From Synchiropus splendidus (Eukaryota; Chordata; Actinopteri; Syngnathiformes; Callionymidae): 64,000 nt of DNA. This document shows, piece after piece, positions 23,236-35,646 of the stretch. A program made the translations under genes and the position numbers. The stretch covers positions 5,386,437-5,450,436 of the forward strand of contig NC_071334.1 in NCBI RefSeq assembly GCF_027744825.2. Direction: 5' to 3'. The notes below the pieces were generated by a model. It was not told the DNA's origin and made no database searches. It was given only the letters and a program-made list of their open reading frames with translations. Position 1 is the stretch's first letter. Each line of letters opens with the position of its first letter.

Positions 23236-26200
23236 GAGTGGAGGTAACCAATAGCGATGCCAGTTTGAGGGCAGAGCACATACTGTATAACATAGAGCAT
23301 GAATCTTCCGGTCGGCATTCATAACCTGATCTCCCCAGAACTATAACATTAGTGGGTCGCTCCTTCAGCTTGTCTTGATGGGAACAGTAGGCCACTTGTA
23401 TTTTTGTACATGTGGTTGTGGTGCCGCACAGCAATTGCAAGACTATGCATTGGGTGCAAACCCAGATCACTTTGTCGATCACTGTGTTGTGCTAGCTGAG
23501 GTTCAGATTCATCATGTCTGTCTGCCGTCCAGTCATGTTTTGTTACTGTACAGATCGACGATGTGGTGAAGCACATATTCAGGTACACAGCTCAGATTTT
23601 CTGTCAAACTCTCAGAATGTCGGGAGCTCAGGGACTTTGGGGGAGGGATACCAATGTTTGGAAACGGAAGCCTAATGGACCTGTTGAGCGCTCTGGACTG
23701 GAAGCTGGTTTGATATAGGGCTGGAGTGTGTTGCTGCACCTGAAGGAGCAGGAATGCGCGGCAGCCTCAGCGGAGTGTTCTGTGGGATTAGAAGGCAGCC
23801 TTTGTCTGCCGGGTTTGGAGGCCGGTGCAGGAGGCTCAGGTTGCTGCTGAAGGAGTATGACTGCTGGGGAGAGGTGAGGATGCCACGGAGAGAGCGGGGT
23901 GGACCCCCGGCCGTAACGTGATAAACAGCAGGACGTTTGTCTTCAGCCATGTAGTGTGCCTTAGTCTGGGAAAAAAAAACCAAGGCGATAGAATGACTGC
24001 TGCTTTTTGCTAAACCCGCTGTCAAACGCAGTGATTTCCATCCTCATAAGAGGGAAAATGCCCAAAATCTGATGATCTCATTTCGATATTGCACTAGTCG
24101 CATATCGCATGACGCGTCTGCCGCCATATGTGTTTAGGTCAGAGTAATTGCATTGTGGTCGATTTACCCTGGAGTGGAAGAAGCGTCGTCATAGGCCTGT
24201 CAGACACGAGAAGGAGGCCACTGGAAAGTCATTAGCCCCGGTGGAGCAGACTGCTGACTTTGCTTGCAGGAATCCATCCCTGAAGTTGTCGTTCTGCTCC
24301 GGCTGGGTGGGAAGAGGTGATTCATCATCCGGCAGTCATCTATGTCGGAGACAGAAGGATGCTGTTGCACTGTCTGGTTGTTGGATCATGAAAGAAGCAA
24401 ATGGATACATCCGTCTGTGCGAGGGGATGACAGACTTAAACACTTCTACACCGGGGTCAATAAACAGGCATCGTGTGTGAGAAGAGTTCTGCTCCTCCAA
24501 GTTGCACAGTGGTGGCTCTCATTTTGCAGATTCTATCGAACAATCATTGCTCCTAAAACAAACAGGCTTTGCTCAAACAAAAAGGGAACAAAATTACTCC
24601 AACAGGCTTCATTCATTCAGGGTGATTCGATTCGATTGATGTATTCAACTGCATTGCGACTTCATCTTATTGGCGTTTTGTTATACACATGTTTCATTGC
24701 TGTGTGGGCTCAAGTATTTAGATCATTCAGCATTTGTTCTGCCGTATGAATGAGTGCTGGTGCTTGCGCTAAAGAGTATGAAAATCCCAGAGTGTCTCGG
24801 TATTTATAGCAGAGGAAACACTGCTTGCGATTGGCCAAACCCTTCATGTCACCACCACTTGCCGGGTACTTTGACCAGTCTGCACCCTGCTGCTCCCATT
24901 CCTTCCTTCCAACCGGCTGCAGACTGAAACTCATTTTCCATGAACTCACTTGCTGCACCGCTGAGTGGAAACAGTAGTCTTTAAAAGCCCTCAGATTCTG
25001 GTGAGGTCAAGCCTCCAAAATCCTCTTGCGTCCAATTGACTTGCTTTCAAACTAATTTCCCTTTTATATCTTCATGTCGAGGACTAGTGTGATTCCAGTA
25101 GACTCTGTGTTTTCAGGTTATCCTTCCGTCAGAACTGTGGCAGGGAAATTGACGGGGATATTTAGAAGTGTGGTCTAACACTCCAGGATTTCACACTGCT
25201 CCATAAGTCGCATCTATAAGCTACAATAGCTTCTGACCGCGGCTCAGTGGAAGCACCCAAAATCTGGGGTGTCGCACATCATCACGTCCCACCGCGGAAC
25301 GGAAACATTTTCACATAAACCTTGGGTGTTTCACCACCACTTCCACACAAGATACGCACAATTTTTTCAGGATTTATTGGTGATTTATTATCACAGCGAG
25401 CTGGAATACATCATGTGAACATCCTTTTATTCGTGTGTCCCGAGGCTAAAATATTCTCCCACAGATTGTCTGCAGGAAGACACTTCTAATTAGACTCTGA
25501 GACGATTATTACGGCTGTGGGACATGTGGCCTCATTCTGGACTCCACTGCTGAGTAAAAGACTGTGGCTGGATCCTTGTGGAAACATGTACAAAGATGGA
25601 GTTGTGCTGCAGTCCGCAGCCTCAGGCTCTGGAGCCATCACTGTAAACAGGCTTTGCTAACACCAAGAAGACGATAGTGACTTTCTATACTGACCAGTTT
25701 AGAAGATTCATTTTCTCCCTAATAGAAGGGATTTTCACGGCCCTCCTTTCAACTCCTCCTCGAGCTCAAGTGCTAAACTGCCCCTCAGCGTCTCACCATG
25801 CAATACAGTAGATAGTTGCTGACATTTTGTTGAAGGCCTCTGTGTTGTAAGAGCTGCTGTGAACTGGCCTCTGTTCCTGACGTCGAACCTCATTTGTTGC
25901 AGTGCAAAATCAAAGTATTTTTATTATGATGCGTTTTGTGAGGGGAAAGTTCACGATAACCTCGTGAGACAATCTCTCCTCGAACACCAGGTGACACTCA
26001 TGAGGGACTTTTGAGTCTGAGAATGGATGGTTCAAGTAAAGATGCAGCTTGATAGTGGAACACTGACCACATTGTACTTTGTCATTTGAATTTCAATATT
26101 TATCCGCAGTAATTAAGTTATGTTACAAGCGCGCAGTCATGGGACGGAGCGCCAGGCTGCCAAACGCCAGCAGACTTGTGGGGGACATGAAGTCACTGGC

Positions 26201-26792
26201 ACTGCTGGAGGCTCTCATGCTTCAGCATCTGCTCTGCTCCAAATATGGACAGGAGACAAAAAGAAACACTTGAAGCCAAACATTACAGATGGCAGCTGCG
26301 TTGACTGGACACAGAGCAGTGTCTGCAACATGTGTGTTTACAGTGTTGGGCAGATTAACAGGCTAACCAGGGAAAATATGTAGATGTAGGAGCTGAGTTT
26401 GTAGACGTGATTTTTTTTTTTTTTCACTGAAAACAATGAGAGTTTTCTTCCTCTTGAGCTGCTGCTAATGCGCTTGGCGTGGCGGCACGTGTTCGTCCAG
26501 CAACAACATTTCTGTCAGAGGTAGAGCTGTTTGTTGTGCGCCTGCAGCCGTGATAGAAAGCTGACACTGGTAAGCATCTGATAACTGTCGTGCTTTTAGC
26601 TCCGCTTGGTTGGTGTCACCAGACATAACAGCGATGGTCAATTCATCTTTGTTGGTTTTTAAACTTCATGTTAGAGCCACTATGCCTTTTGTGCTTTTTT
26701 AGAATCAAATCAGCATTTGAAGGACAAGCTGAAATGTCAACACATTTCACTGCAAAAGATTTTCTTTTGAGAAAATATCTACAAAAAGATAA
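23236..26792. other. Intronic sequence; TAATTAGACTCT word at 25487
   Basis: No exon or repeat recognised. A T-run lies at ~26411-26424. 25440-25620 carries TAATTAGACTCT (25487-25498) in repeat-poor sequence and is a weak enhancer candidate. Confidence 0.35.
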
Positions 26793-27341
26793 TACTGTAA
26801 ATCCCTGACTACGTAGGGCACCAGAATATTAGCACCAACCACTAACTTAAAGAAGGGAAACAGATCTTGTTCCTACATGAGTCGCAGCAGTCTATAAGCC
26901 GCGGGTGCAGTGGTGCTGTCTGCACCGTAGAACGGCTTAAAAATGCATGAGGATCACTTCTAAACTAGTTTGGAAAACGGGCTCCAGCATGGAGACTGAC
27001 TCATGAAACAAACTGGCCAATGTTCTGAACTGGAATCATCAACTCCTCACATCTTTTATTGACATTAAAATGTGTCCCAAGTTCCGACACCACAGCTGGT
27101 CTCAGCTGCTTCTTCTCGTCTCCACTCCTCCAGGAGATCGGCTCTGTGGGAGGAGCTGCGGACAACAGCGCATTTTTAAAACAACTGTGATGTCATGGGT
27201 TTGATGTCACCAGGCTCAATATTTTGGCTACATGATGCTCTTTAGCCTGGAAAAATCTGTATATTAGCCGCGTTGCTATGTAAGTAACAGGATTCAGAAC
27301 CCGAGAAAAAAGTAGCGGCTTATAGTCCCGAAATTACGGTA
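26793..27341. mobile_element. TACCGTAAATT-ended DNA element, copy 2, both ends present
   Basis: About 549 bp from TACTGTAAATCCCTGACTAC to GGCTTATAGTCCCGAAATTA followed by CGGTA, whose reverse complement (TACCGTAATTTCGGGACTAT) matches the left end of copy 1. No long coding frame. The target duplication cannot be decided because the flanks are AT-rich (ATAA on each side). Confidence 0.8.
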
Positions 27342-27429
27342 ATAAAAAGCTCATTAACCCACCATGGTTGAAGTTAGGAATCGATGTTGCTTGGACCGGC
27401 TTTTTTAGTCCTTCAACAGTAGTGCCAGG

Positions 27430-27545
27430 TTGCTGAGGCGTCTTGAATTGGTGTCCCACTAGATGGCACTCCACCCGTCAATGTTAAACCAAGCGCACCT
27501 TCTTTGAGCCCTGAAAATGAGGACAGTTTCATAAATGATCATCTG
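27430..27545. mobile_element. Decayed part of the TGAGGCTTCATG MITE-like family
   Basis: CCCACTAGATGGCACTC and GAAAATGAGGACAGTTTCAT recall the interior and right end of the family, but the inverted ends are not intact. Confidence 0.35.
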
Positions 27546-28586
27546 CCCATCACAACCCTCCCACAGAGGTGTTGAACCCGATAAGAAAAGGGACCAAACT
27601 TGGATGGCTTGGCTTATAATTGGAGCCTAATTTCATAATCATCTCAGCTCACAGTCTTTAATATCACAATAAAAAATCCGTCTCCACCAACACACCCCCC
27701 GACCTCCCGACGTTGCACAAATATCCATCCACTTTCCGAGCCCTGATCTGGTGCCTATCCATATGCAGAAATCTCCTCGGTTTACCTGCAAACATGAGCA
27801 GCCATTGGTACGGTGCCGTTCATACGCTGGTCTTCCTGTGGCACAGTACGGACTCATGCGCGGAGAAGGGTTGTTTTGAGGAGTGAACAATCCGCCGGTG
27901 GCGTGTGTGAATGGGCTCTTACCGTAAATACCGCTATCAAGATAGTACAAATCTTCTTAAACCCAGCTACTACCAGCGCTGCCAGCTTTCATTGTAGAAC
28001 TGGCACTGGATTTTGCCAAGCATCCAGGTGACACTCTGATGCAAGAGTGTTAACCCCAACCTCCACCTTGGCTGCCTGGCATCGGCCTGTGCTGTGGTCA
28101 CACTGATCTTTACAGTGGTTCCACTGCATCATTCTGCACTCAGACGGCAAATGTCGGCAAGACAGAAGGCGAAAACCAGACCTCAGCGATTGATCTTACC
28201 CCTATCATCCAATGAAATACATGTTTGGTGGACCTGAAACGTCGGGCTCAAACCACGGAAGGGAAAAATCAAGCAAATATTTTAGTGCCTGCATGATGCT
28301 GGAAACATCAGTCACCAGTCGCTGACCTCATTGCTTTTCTTAACAAGTGGTTGTTCAACCTTAAGTCTTTTACTGCCGTCCTCCCACAGGGTTGGACTCA
28401 GAGTTGGTCCCTAAGATTTTCCCAGGCCTGGTGACTGTCCGCAATGACATCTGGAGCAGGAGGCTCTCCATCAGCCCGCAGCTGGCTGCTCCTTCACCTG
28501 GGGGCCACTTCACAGTCACAGGGATCAAACGGGGACAAGGCTGTAATTACTCCCGGCATCACCCCTCCTGGGCAGACCGGGAGGCT

Positions 28587-28623
<37 letters not shown>

Positions 28624-28973
28624 GGGGAGGGCAGGATGGTCCCCGGCATGTTTGAGCTCCACGCTGGAATTCTCCTTGCCTCTCCGGCTTCACCTCTGTT
28701 TTGTACACACTCACAAGTCAGGCTTGAGGTTTGGCTGGACCTTTGAGCAATTAGATCCTCGGACCCTCAGCTTTCACCCTCAGTGAGGAGCAGTTTGACC
28801 GAGCTATGTTGAGAGCTAGCTATGTTTGTGGATTCACGCTGAAGCAAGTCTACGCTGGGGTACGTTTCAAGTGAGGTATTTTAGAGTTGGCATTTAGAGA
28901 GAGACTTTTTGGTGGCTGCTGTGTTACAAAGCAGGCTCCTGCCAGATGCTACATGGAGCCATGACTTTATCAG
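27546..28973. other. Intronic sequence with a 33-base G run
   Basis: A run of G from 28590 to 28622 is followed by further G-rich sequence. Nothing else was recognised. Confidence 0.5.
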
Positions 28974-29173
28974 AACTGGTGAGGCATCATGAAACAGTGT
29001 CCTCATTTTCTGATCCCACTAGCTGGCGCTCTCTGCTCTGAAATCTTGGGATTTGAACAACCGTTTCAATGAAACCTCATTTCAATCCTTTTTTAACCAA
29101 GTGCGCCACCTACTGAGTTCTGAAACTGATCTTCTGAGGACACTGTTTCATGAAGCCTCATCAGTCCATCACT
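28974..29173. mobile_element. MITE-like element, TGAGGCTTCATG family
   Basis: Left end ACTGGTGAGGCATCATGAAA then CAGTGT; right end GGACACTGTTTCATGAAGCC then TCATCAGTCCATCACT. The interior has CACTAGCTGGCGCTCTCTGC as in the other copies. Confidence 0.7.
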
Positions 29174-32100
29174 AGTGTAACCTGTTGACTATAGTGAGGA
29201 ACCTCTGGATACTGAACAGTACATGGGTCATGAGCCACTGCCGCCGCACTCCTGCTCACAACTTATATTTTCGAGTCCTCTTCATGGTGCAAGGTGGACT
29301 TGCTGGCTGTGGTGCCATGACCGTCCATGATGGAAGCTTAAACAGGAGGGCTTCTGGTTTTTTTTTAGCTGGACAGGATTGTTTAGGGCCGGGACAGAGG
29401 TGTAGATTATAGCCTTGAATAAACATATTCACTTTCAGCCCTGTGAGCCAGTGTGTGGAAACACTTGTCTCTGAGCCTTTCTCCTCCCACGTCGCAGTTC
29501 CTGTTCTTCCACCAGCTTCCTTGGGCGGCACACGCTAAATGCTAGCTGCGCGGACCACCAGCACTCCGCAAGTATGCGGCTCCCCTCGGCAGGGCTATAA
29601 TTACCTTCAACAATAAAAAAAAACAAAAAGTTTGACCGATATTGGCCAGTCGTTGGCTTCACTTTTATAGAAGGTTTTAATTTAGGCCTTCTCCTTGATG
29701 TCAGAGCGGTGGTGGATCCGCCCTGGCTTGGTTTGACAGACTGAAGACGCTGGTTTCATGAATGATGAGCTGCATACAGTGGAGGCAGGGAGATACTAGA
29801 TCGGGTGCCGTGGGGTGTTTTTCTGCAGTAATGCCTGCTTTATTTCATAGAAGACTACAGCCTTGGCACTGATGCAAAGTTACATGACCAGAGTGGGTCA
29901 CTCTGGGTCCAAACATGTTTTGCAGACTGGGGACATGGCTTGAAGAAGCGCCGCAGTACAGTACAGTGTGATGTACTGTAGTATTTTTGATGCTTATTTG
30001 CGGCATCCTTGTTGTTTTCCTCTCACCCTCCATCGTTTCTTTTTTTTTGTTTCATTCTCAAAGTACAGTTTTCTGTGATCGCCCACTTCCTGCTGCACAG
30101 CAAGTACAGCGCTGAAACATCCTGAACCACCGCACCAACCCGACCGGCGTGGTTGGTGGGTTGGATGTGTGCTGCCCAACTCAATATTAAGACATTCAAA
30201 GGCAGACTTTGGCATTCCTTCCAGCTTTTTAGAGAGACGGAAAGTGCGCGATGCGAGCTGCTTAATGACTTTGACATGCGCCTCTCTATTTTGCATCTAT
30301 ATATGCGCATCTGACAGAGTCATATGGATGTGCTGCAGCAGTCACGGAGCCGATGCCACGTTTCCATTCCCCTATACATGGGCTTGCTTTTTGACACGAT
30401 CTTCAAGTGTGTGCAACTTCTATACACTCCAACCTACATGGGTGGGTGTTTCTGACAAGTGTTAAAATATGTGTCCTTCTTATCAGATCAGTTGTATCAG
30501 GCAGGAAGTGGAGTAATTTTACTTCTGTTTTTACTCAAATGCACCGTCATTCTGGCTGTCTCATCCTGCTGCTGGTGCATGTGACACGTGGTGTCACTGG
30601 GTGCGATTCACAGGTTGCTGCTCTCAGTGTTTCTCCACAATACTTATTTTTCATCAGGCTATACGACAGATTTTACAAAGTTTTAAATACAGTCCAAGTT
30701 CCTGGGCATATCCATTCATTTCTTGAAGTCTTCAGCAGAATTCAAAGTACTAAAGTTCACTTCTTCGCCAATGACTGCTCTTTTCAGTGTCCTGACGGTC
30801 TAGTTATGAGGACCAAAATATTTACAAACCTTGAGCTTGACACAAGATGTAGCTGCTCTGAACACAACAGGTGCAGCTTTGCACACACAGCTCGCATAAA
30901 CTCAAAATAAGTACAAATACAGTGAACACGTGTACATGAACGGCTCAGAAATTGATCGTTTGTTCCCACAAGAAGGTTAGAGGACGTGATTTGTTGGTTT
31001 AAGGACACAACATTACCTCCATGTTAGTTGCTAAGCTAGTCAGGATCATGCTGGTGATCACGACTCCGTGCTCTAGTTACTCCACATCTATCAAAGACAA
31101 CAGAGTCTCCTGAATATTGAGTTTGATTCAGAAACTTGCGAGATTAGCCGAAGGAAGCGTGTTGACAATAATGACGGTTCAGTGATGGTGACAGAGGTCA
31201 ACCATCGTTCCAAAGTGCTGATTCTGGCTCTTAAGTTAAAGTAGTAATCACAATCTCTCGTTCTGAACGGCTCCTCGCTACCCGTCAGCTTTGCCTCTTC
31301 TTCTTCTACTGACAGCAGAAGTGGAAGGACTGAAGAGCTCACAGCGCCACCCCTGGTCATCGTACACTCGATTGAATGAAAGCTGTCGGTTAATTTCCTC
31401 TTTGAGTCTACAAGTCAGTTTGCCTTACCTGTCCATCTTGACTTGACTTGAGAGGATGTTGCCAGGTCAGCATGTAGATGCTGCTGTGATCGCTGACTTG
31501 ACAAAAAGACCAATAATCTCAGTATCGGTTTGCATTTCATCGTCATCTTCATTACCATTTTTGCTTGAAATAAATAGCTCTGTTCTTTCCAAGCTGGGTT
31601 TGGTATATCGAGGTTTGAGCCGATGCCCTCGCTTCCCAGTCAAAGGGCGAGTCAGTGGCAGGGTGTTGTGTCATCTGGTGCAGTAAAGTTGGCACTGTTA
31701 AACCTTTTTGCTGTAGTCTGATACAAATATGAAAGGCTTCTCATCTCATCTTCTCTTGTAACATTTTTACGGGGAGTGAGTTTATGAACCTGGGACGGGG
31801 GTCCAGCAGCAGGACCTGCCAGCAGCAGCAGCAGCGGAAGGTTTACTAGAACTGAATCGCCATTAAAGGCCGCAGCGTTATGTAATGCTACCTGGTGAGA
31901 TGGAGCTTTGGATTAAGTTGGCACTTCACCGCACTCTTCTGCTGTGTCATGGAACAGATGAGTGGATACGTGTGGTCCGTGTCCAGCAGAGGAACATGAA
32001 GTCATGCTGTGTGTCTCTAGCTCTGGTTCAGGGAGTCCTGGTTCACTGTGGAGAGTGATGAGTGGTGCAGACTCTCCTGAAGGACACTGCTTAGTCAGAC

Positions 32101-32612
32101 AAGTCTTCTCTGTAGAGGGAGCTGCGGTGACTGCTGCGGTGACGCGATGCCTCCAACTCGACCCACTTAATGGACCTCCAACTGTCTCAGTTTTGCTTGA
32201 AGTTTTTTTTATGGAGCAGAAGCCGCCGGTCGTCTTCCGCTGCACACAGTGGGACTGTCTGTGCCACGTGTCAGAGGGCATCCATAAAGTCGCTCACATG
32301 GCAGCAGTCTCGCCCGTGGAGTCGGGGGCTTCACGTTCTGCTCTCCGCCACATCAAAACTCCCAATTAAAGCTCAGCCTTATCCTCAATAAGTAAAATGT
32401 AATGACACTAGCAGGATAATTGTCACGTAAATTGCTCACTCTTTCTCAGCTTTGAGTTTTAAAAAGATCAAATGTGGTTGGTAAGTTTTCTCAAGGTCGC
32501 CGTTGGGTTCTCTTTTTTTTTCTTAACATGAACTCGACTTGAATTGTCATATCATGTATGTCAGTGACGCTTTCAGGAATGTTGGCAATAATGGAACCCT
32601 TGACCTTTTAGT
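29174..32612. other. Intronic sequence, nothing recognised
   Basis: No exon or repeat of note apart from short homopolymers and a CAG-rich patch at ~31804-31838. Overlapping open frames on both strands lack similarity. Confidence 0.4.
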
Positions 32613-33068
32613 AGCGATGGGCTAGTGAGGCATCATGAAACTTTGTGAAGCTTCTAGTCGGAATTTTCCGAGCCCAGCAGATGTTTTTGGTTCTGTGTGT
32701 AGTAACTAGTAACACAAAGTAAACTTTGACAGCGTACGAGTGCCAATAAAGTTTTGAAGTGAGACGTCATGTTAGCCGTTCGCTCTGTTTGCTCTGCTGT
32801 GCAGACAGTCTTGGGCGTCGCAGGACCATTGTTCTGTGGTCAAGTTAGCGGCATGTCAGGTTTAAAAACAACTTGAAGTTACGGCTTCTTCGCTGTGAGT
32901 TTATGGGAGGAGGAGGACCGCATATCATGAGCATGTCTGCAGCGACTGACGGACATATCAGCGCATCAGCATAGATCTATAGAGTATAGAAAGAATGTGA
33001 CCAAATCCATGTCATCTCCTCCCATTGGTAGATTGATCGATTTATTGTCATCATATCACCCACCTCTG
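32613..33068. mobile_element. MITE left end followed by hAT-like repeat, copy 2
   Basis: 32613-32660 (GCGATGGGCTAGTGAGGCAT, CATGAAAC) is the left end of the TGAGGCTTCATG family only. From ~32735 the sequence matches 16266-16650, ending TCATATCACCCACCTCTG. Confidence 0.55.
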
Positions 33069-34789
33069 TATCATTTCTCACGGCTCACCTTGCACTCTCA
33101 CGTCACACTAGTGCGAAAACACTGGAAAGAGTGTGCTACTCTCACCCATGTTGGCCTGGGTTCCGATCCCGCCAGGGGGCTGTGAAGTTTCTTATCGATT
33201 TGATTGTACGCTCTACTTACGTGATGTTCCTTAGTGAAGTTACGCACTCTCTCTGTGCTGTTCTAGTTCCCTATTTTTGAGGTCTAATATTAATATTTGT
33301 GTTGCTGTTGTGCTCAGTCCTGTCTCAAGTAGCTCTCAGTGACTCGCGAACGCACTTGTTGCACCCCTCCTTTTAATGCCTTGTAACCTTCACCACAACA
33401 CAGACGTAAGAATGAAGGGGCCGTCATGTAGGGGATGCGCCAATATAACAAGCGCTCATGACGCACGCACACACACACAGAGGTAGACAAAGAAAAACTT
33501 TTATGGAGCGCTGCCGAGGTCCCCCCTGTGGAGGAATTAGTTTGGACAGATCAGCCGTGTTTACAAAAGAGCCAATTACAGCCACATAAGAGCGGCTCCA
33601 ATTAGATTTGCAGGCGCTGCCATTGTTCCCCAGATTAAAGTCCGTCAGAGCTGCTGCGTCACGCCCCGCTGCTGCCCCGAGTCACACGCTGGAAACATTC
33701 ATCGACAGTGCTGCAGACAACACTGGGAGCCCATGTCGAATTGTGAAACTCCGATAGTCCAAGTGAAACTGCTAATTCGAATTGCTGGGTCGACAAAACT
33801 ACTGTTTTTTTAGACGCTGAATTGACACTTTATCTATACGTTCTCAAGACACAGCAACCAGCAGGCGACATGTATTCTCATTTTTGTTGTTGTTACGTTT
33901 GGTCTGAGGTGCTTTCCCAAGATCCCCAATGGAGACTGGTCCCAGTCACTGAGTTCTCCTGGTGAAAGGATTCTAGGTCACTCCTGGCCGCACTGAGTCA
34001 CTATGACGACATTCTTTGTGCTCGAAAGCACAGACCAAGCACTTTTCCATGGCTGTGGTTTGTGTTGTGTCTCCGCGGCAACCGTGACTGAAGAATGGCT
34101 TTATTAAGTTTGAAAATAAAAGATGAAGTTGTTTAACGCAGGACTTGATGGTTCCATGCATCATTTCTATGTCAATGGTGTTTGTCTGTCGGCGGCTTGG
34201 AAGGTTCCCACTCAGACTGGTTCCAAATATGGTGAGGACCCGTGCGCAGGATGCCGCCGCTGCCACTGCATCAATTGTCTTCTGTTTAATGAAGTTCAAT
34301 TCTCGGATTCGGAGAAATGCCGTGTTCCAAACGGTGCGGTCTGGAGGCGGTGTCACGCTACATGGGACCAACGGCAGAGCAGATATACGAGCACTTTGCT
34401 TCAGAAAGAGCTTGTCTTGTGCCGTGTACATTGGTCTTTTCAAATATTTGCCCGGGGGCCACAGACGACCCAGGAGCTCCTCCAAGTGTACGACCAGGGA
34501 ACAGAGGAGGACTCGACGTCAACTCCTGTGTCAGCACAGATGAAGACGTTAGCTGTTCAACTCAGGCTGGTTTTCTTCCAAAAAGGCTTCTTATGGTTTT
34601 AGCTCAGGTATATGGCGAAGCAATTTCAGTTTATTTTTATTGCTAGCACTATTAATCAAGTAGGCTACATAGCAAATCCAGCTTAATTCTAGTGGTTTTA
34701 AACATGGAAAACAAAAGTATATTGAAAATATAGTTGGTATATTTACTACTTTGTAAAAAGTGAAGCCTTTTCTTTGACAGTTTAATTGG
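33069..34789. other. Intronic sequence; possible conserved block at 33480-33700
   Basis: 33525-33640 contains CAATTACAGCC, CCAATTAGATTTGCAGG and CCATTGTTCC words (homeodomain- and SOX-like) in repeat-free sequence. Overlapping open frames at 33973-34646 have no recognisable product. Confidence 0.3.
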
Positions 34790-35646
34790 AACGCACCGAT
34801 ATGATTCTGGCCGATATTATTATTTATGCAACGGCTAGTGGTGTGATAAACAGGCTTCATGAAGCGGTGACCGCATTTCAATAAGTCAGTTGGTGGCGCA
34901 CTCAGTTAAAAAATAATGTCAGGTTTCAATGAGACCAACCCAAAGATTTTAGAGCAGAGAGCGCCATCTAGTGGGTTTTGAAAATGAGGACACTGTTTCA
35001 GGAAACCTATCACTAAAGGGCCGAGAACCGATATGTACCGATATATTTCTACGAGTTTCTGAGGTTAAAAAATCAATTGTAAAACTGACAATCATGCAAA
35101 ATGATTTTTTAAATGTTTTCCTTTATTATAACCTTTGAAGTATCATACGACAAGTAACCATCTGTGTTGCGTTTCAACTTCCCAACCAGAGCTTTATTAA
35201 TTGTTTTAAGCTCAACTCCATGAAAGCGTAAATCTGTGAAAAGACTAAATCTGAAATATCGCGAAATTATTTGCGCTGTCCCCGGTCAGTTTTTGTGGTT
35301 TGGTCAAGTACTTGTTGTACTGGGCACACTCTGCTGCGATGGCGGCTTCCGCTGTCATTTTCCCCGCCTGCTAGCGTTTGCATGGTTCCAGCTTCCAGCA
35401 GTTGCTTGTGGACTTCGGGATGGTATCATGTTTGTTGCATAAATGGACTTCCTCCTAATGCATCCGTGAAAACCGTGAAAAACATCCACACCATAGACGT
35501 TTTTCTCCTCTTGGTCCAAACGTTGCACAACGTGAAGAAATGCGGCGACCGACACACATACAGCAACTAGATTTATCTAAATATTGGTTGCCTTTACGGC
35601 CCGTTTTTAAACATTGGACTGATGCCGATATATCCTGCATCCCTAC
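34790..35646. mobile_element. hAT-like element of the 5688 family with a nested MITE
   Basis: Left part ACGCACCGATATGATTCTGG; right end GATGCCGATATATCCTGCAT then CCCTA, the reverse complement of a TAGGGATGCAGGATAT-type terminus. A TGAGGCTTCATG-family copy interrupts it (listed separately). The left border is uncertain. Confidence 0.45.
34842..35014. mobile_element. MITE-like element, TGAGGCTTCATG family, decayed copy
   Basis: Left end GTGATAAACAGGCTTCATGA, interior GAGAGCGCCATCTAGTGGG, right end GAGGACACTGTTTCAGGAAA. It is more diverged than the copies at 40643 and 37460. Confidence 0.6.

Noticed and set aside
33140..33185. B-box-like GGTTCCGATCCC suggesting a tRNA or SINE
   Set aside because: No A-box at the right distance and no acceptor stem. 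Probably chance or a very old SINE.
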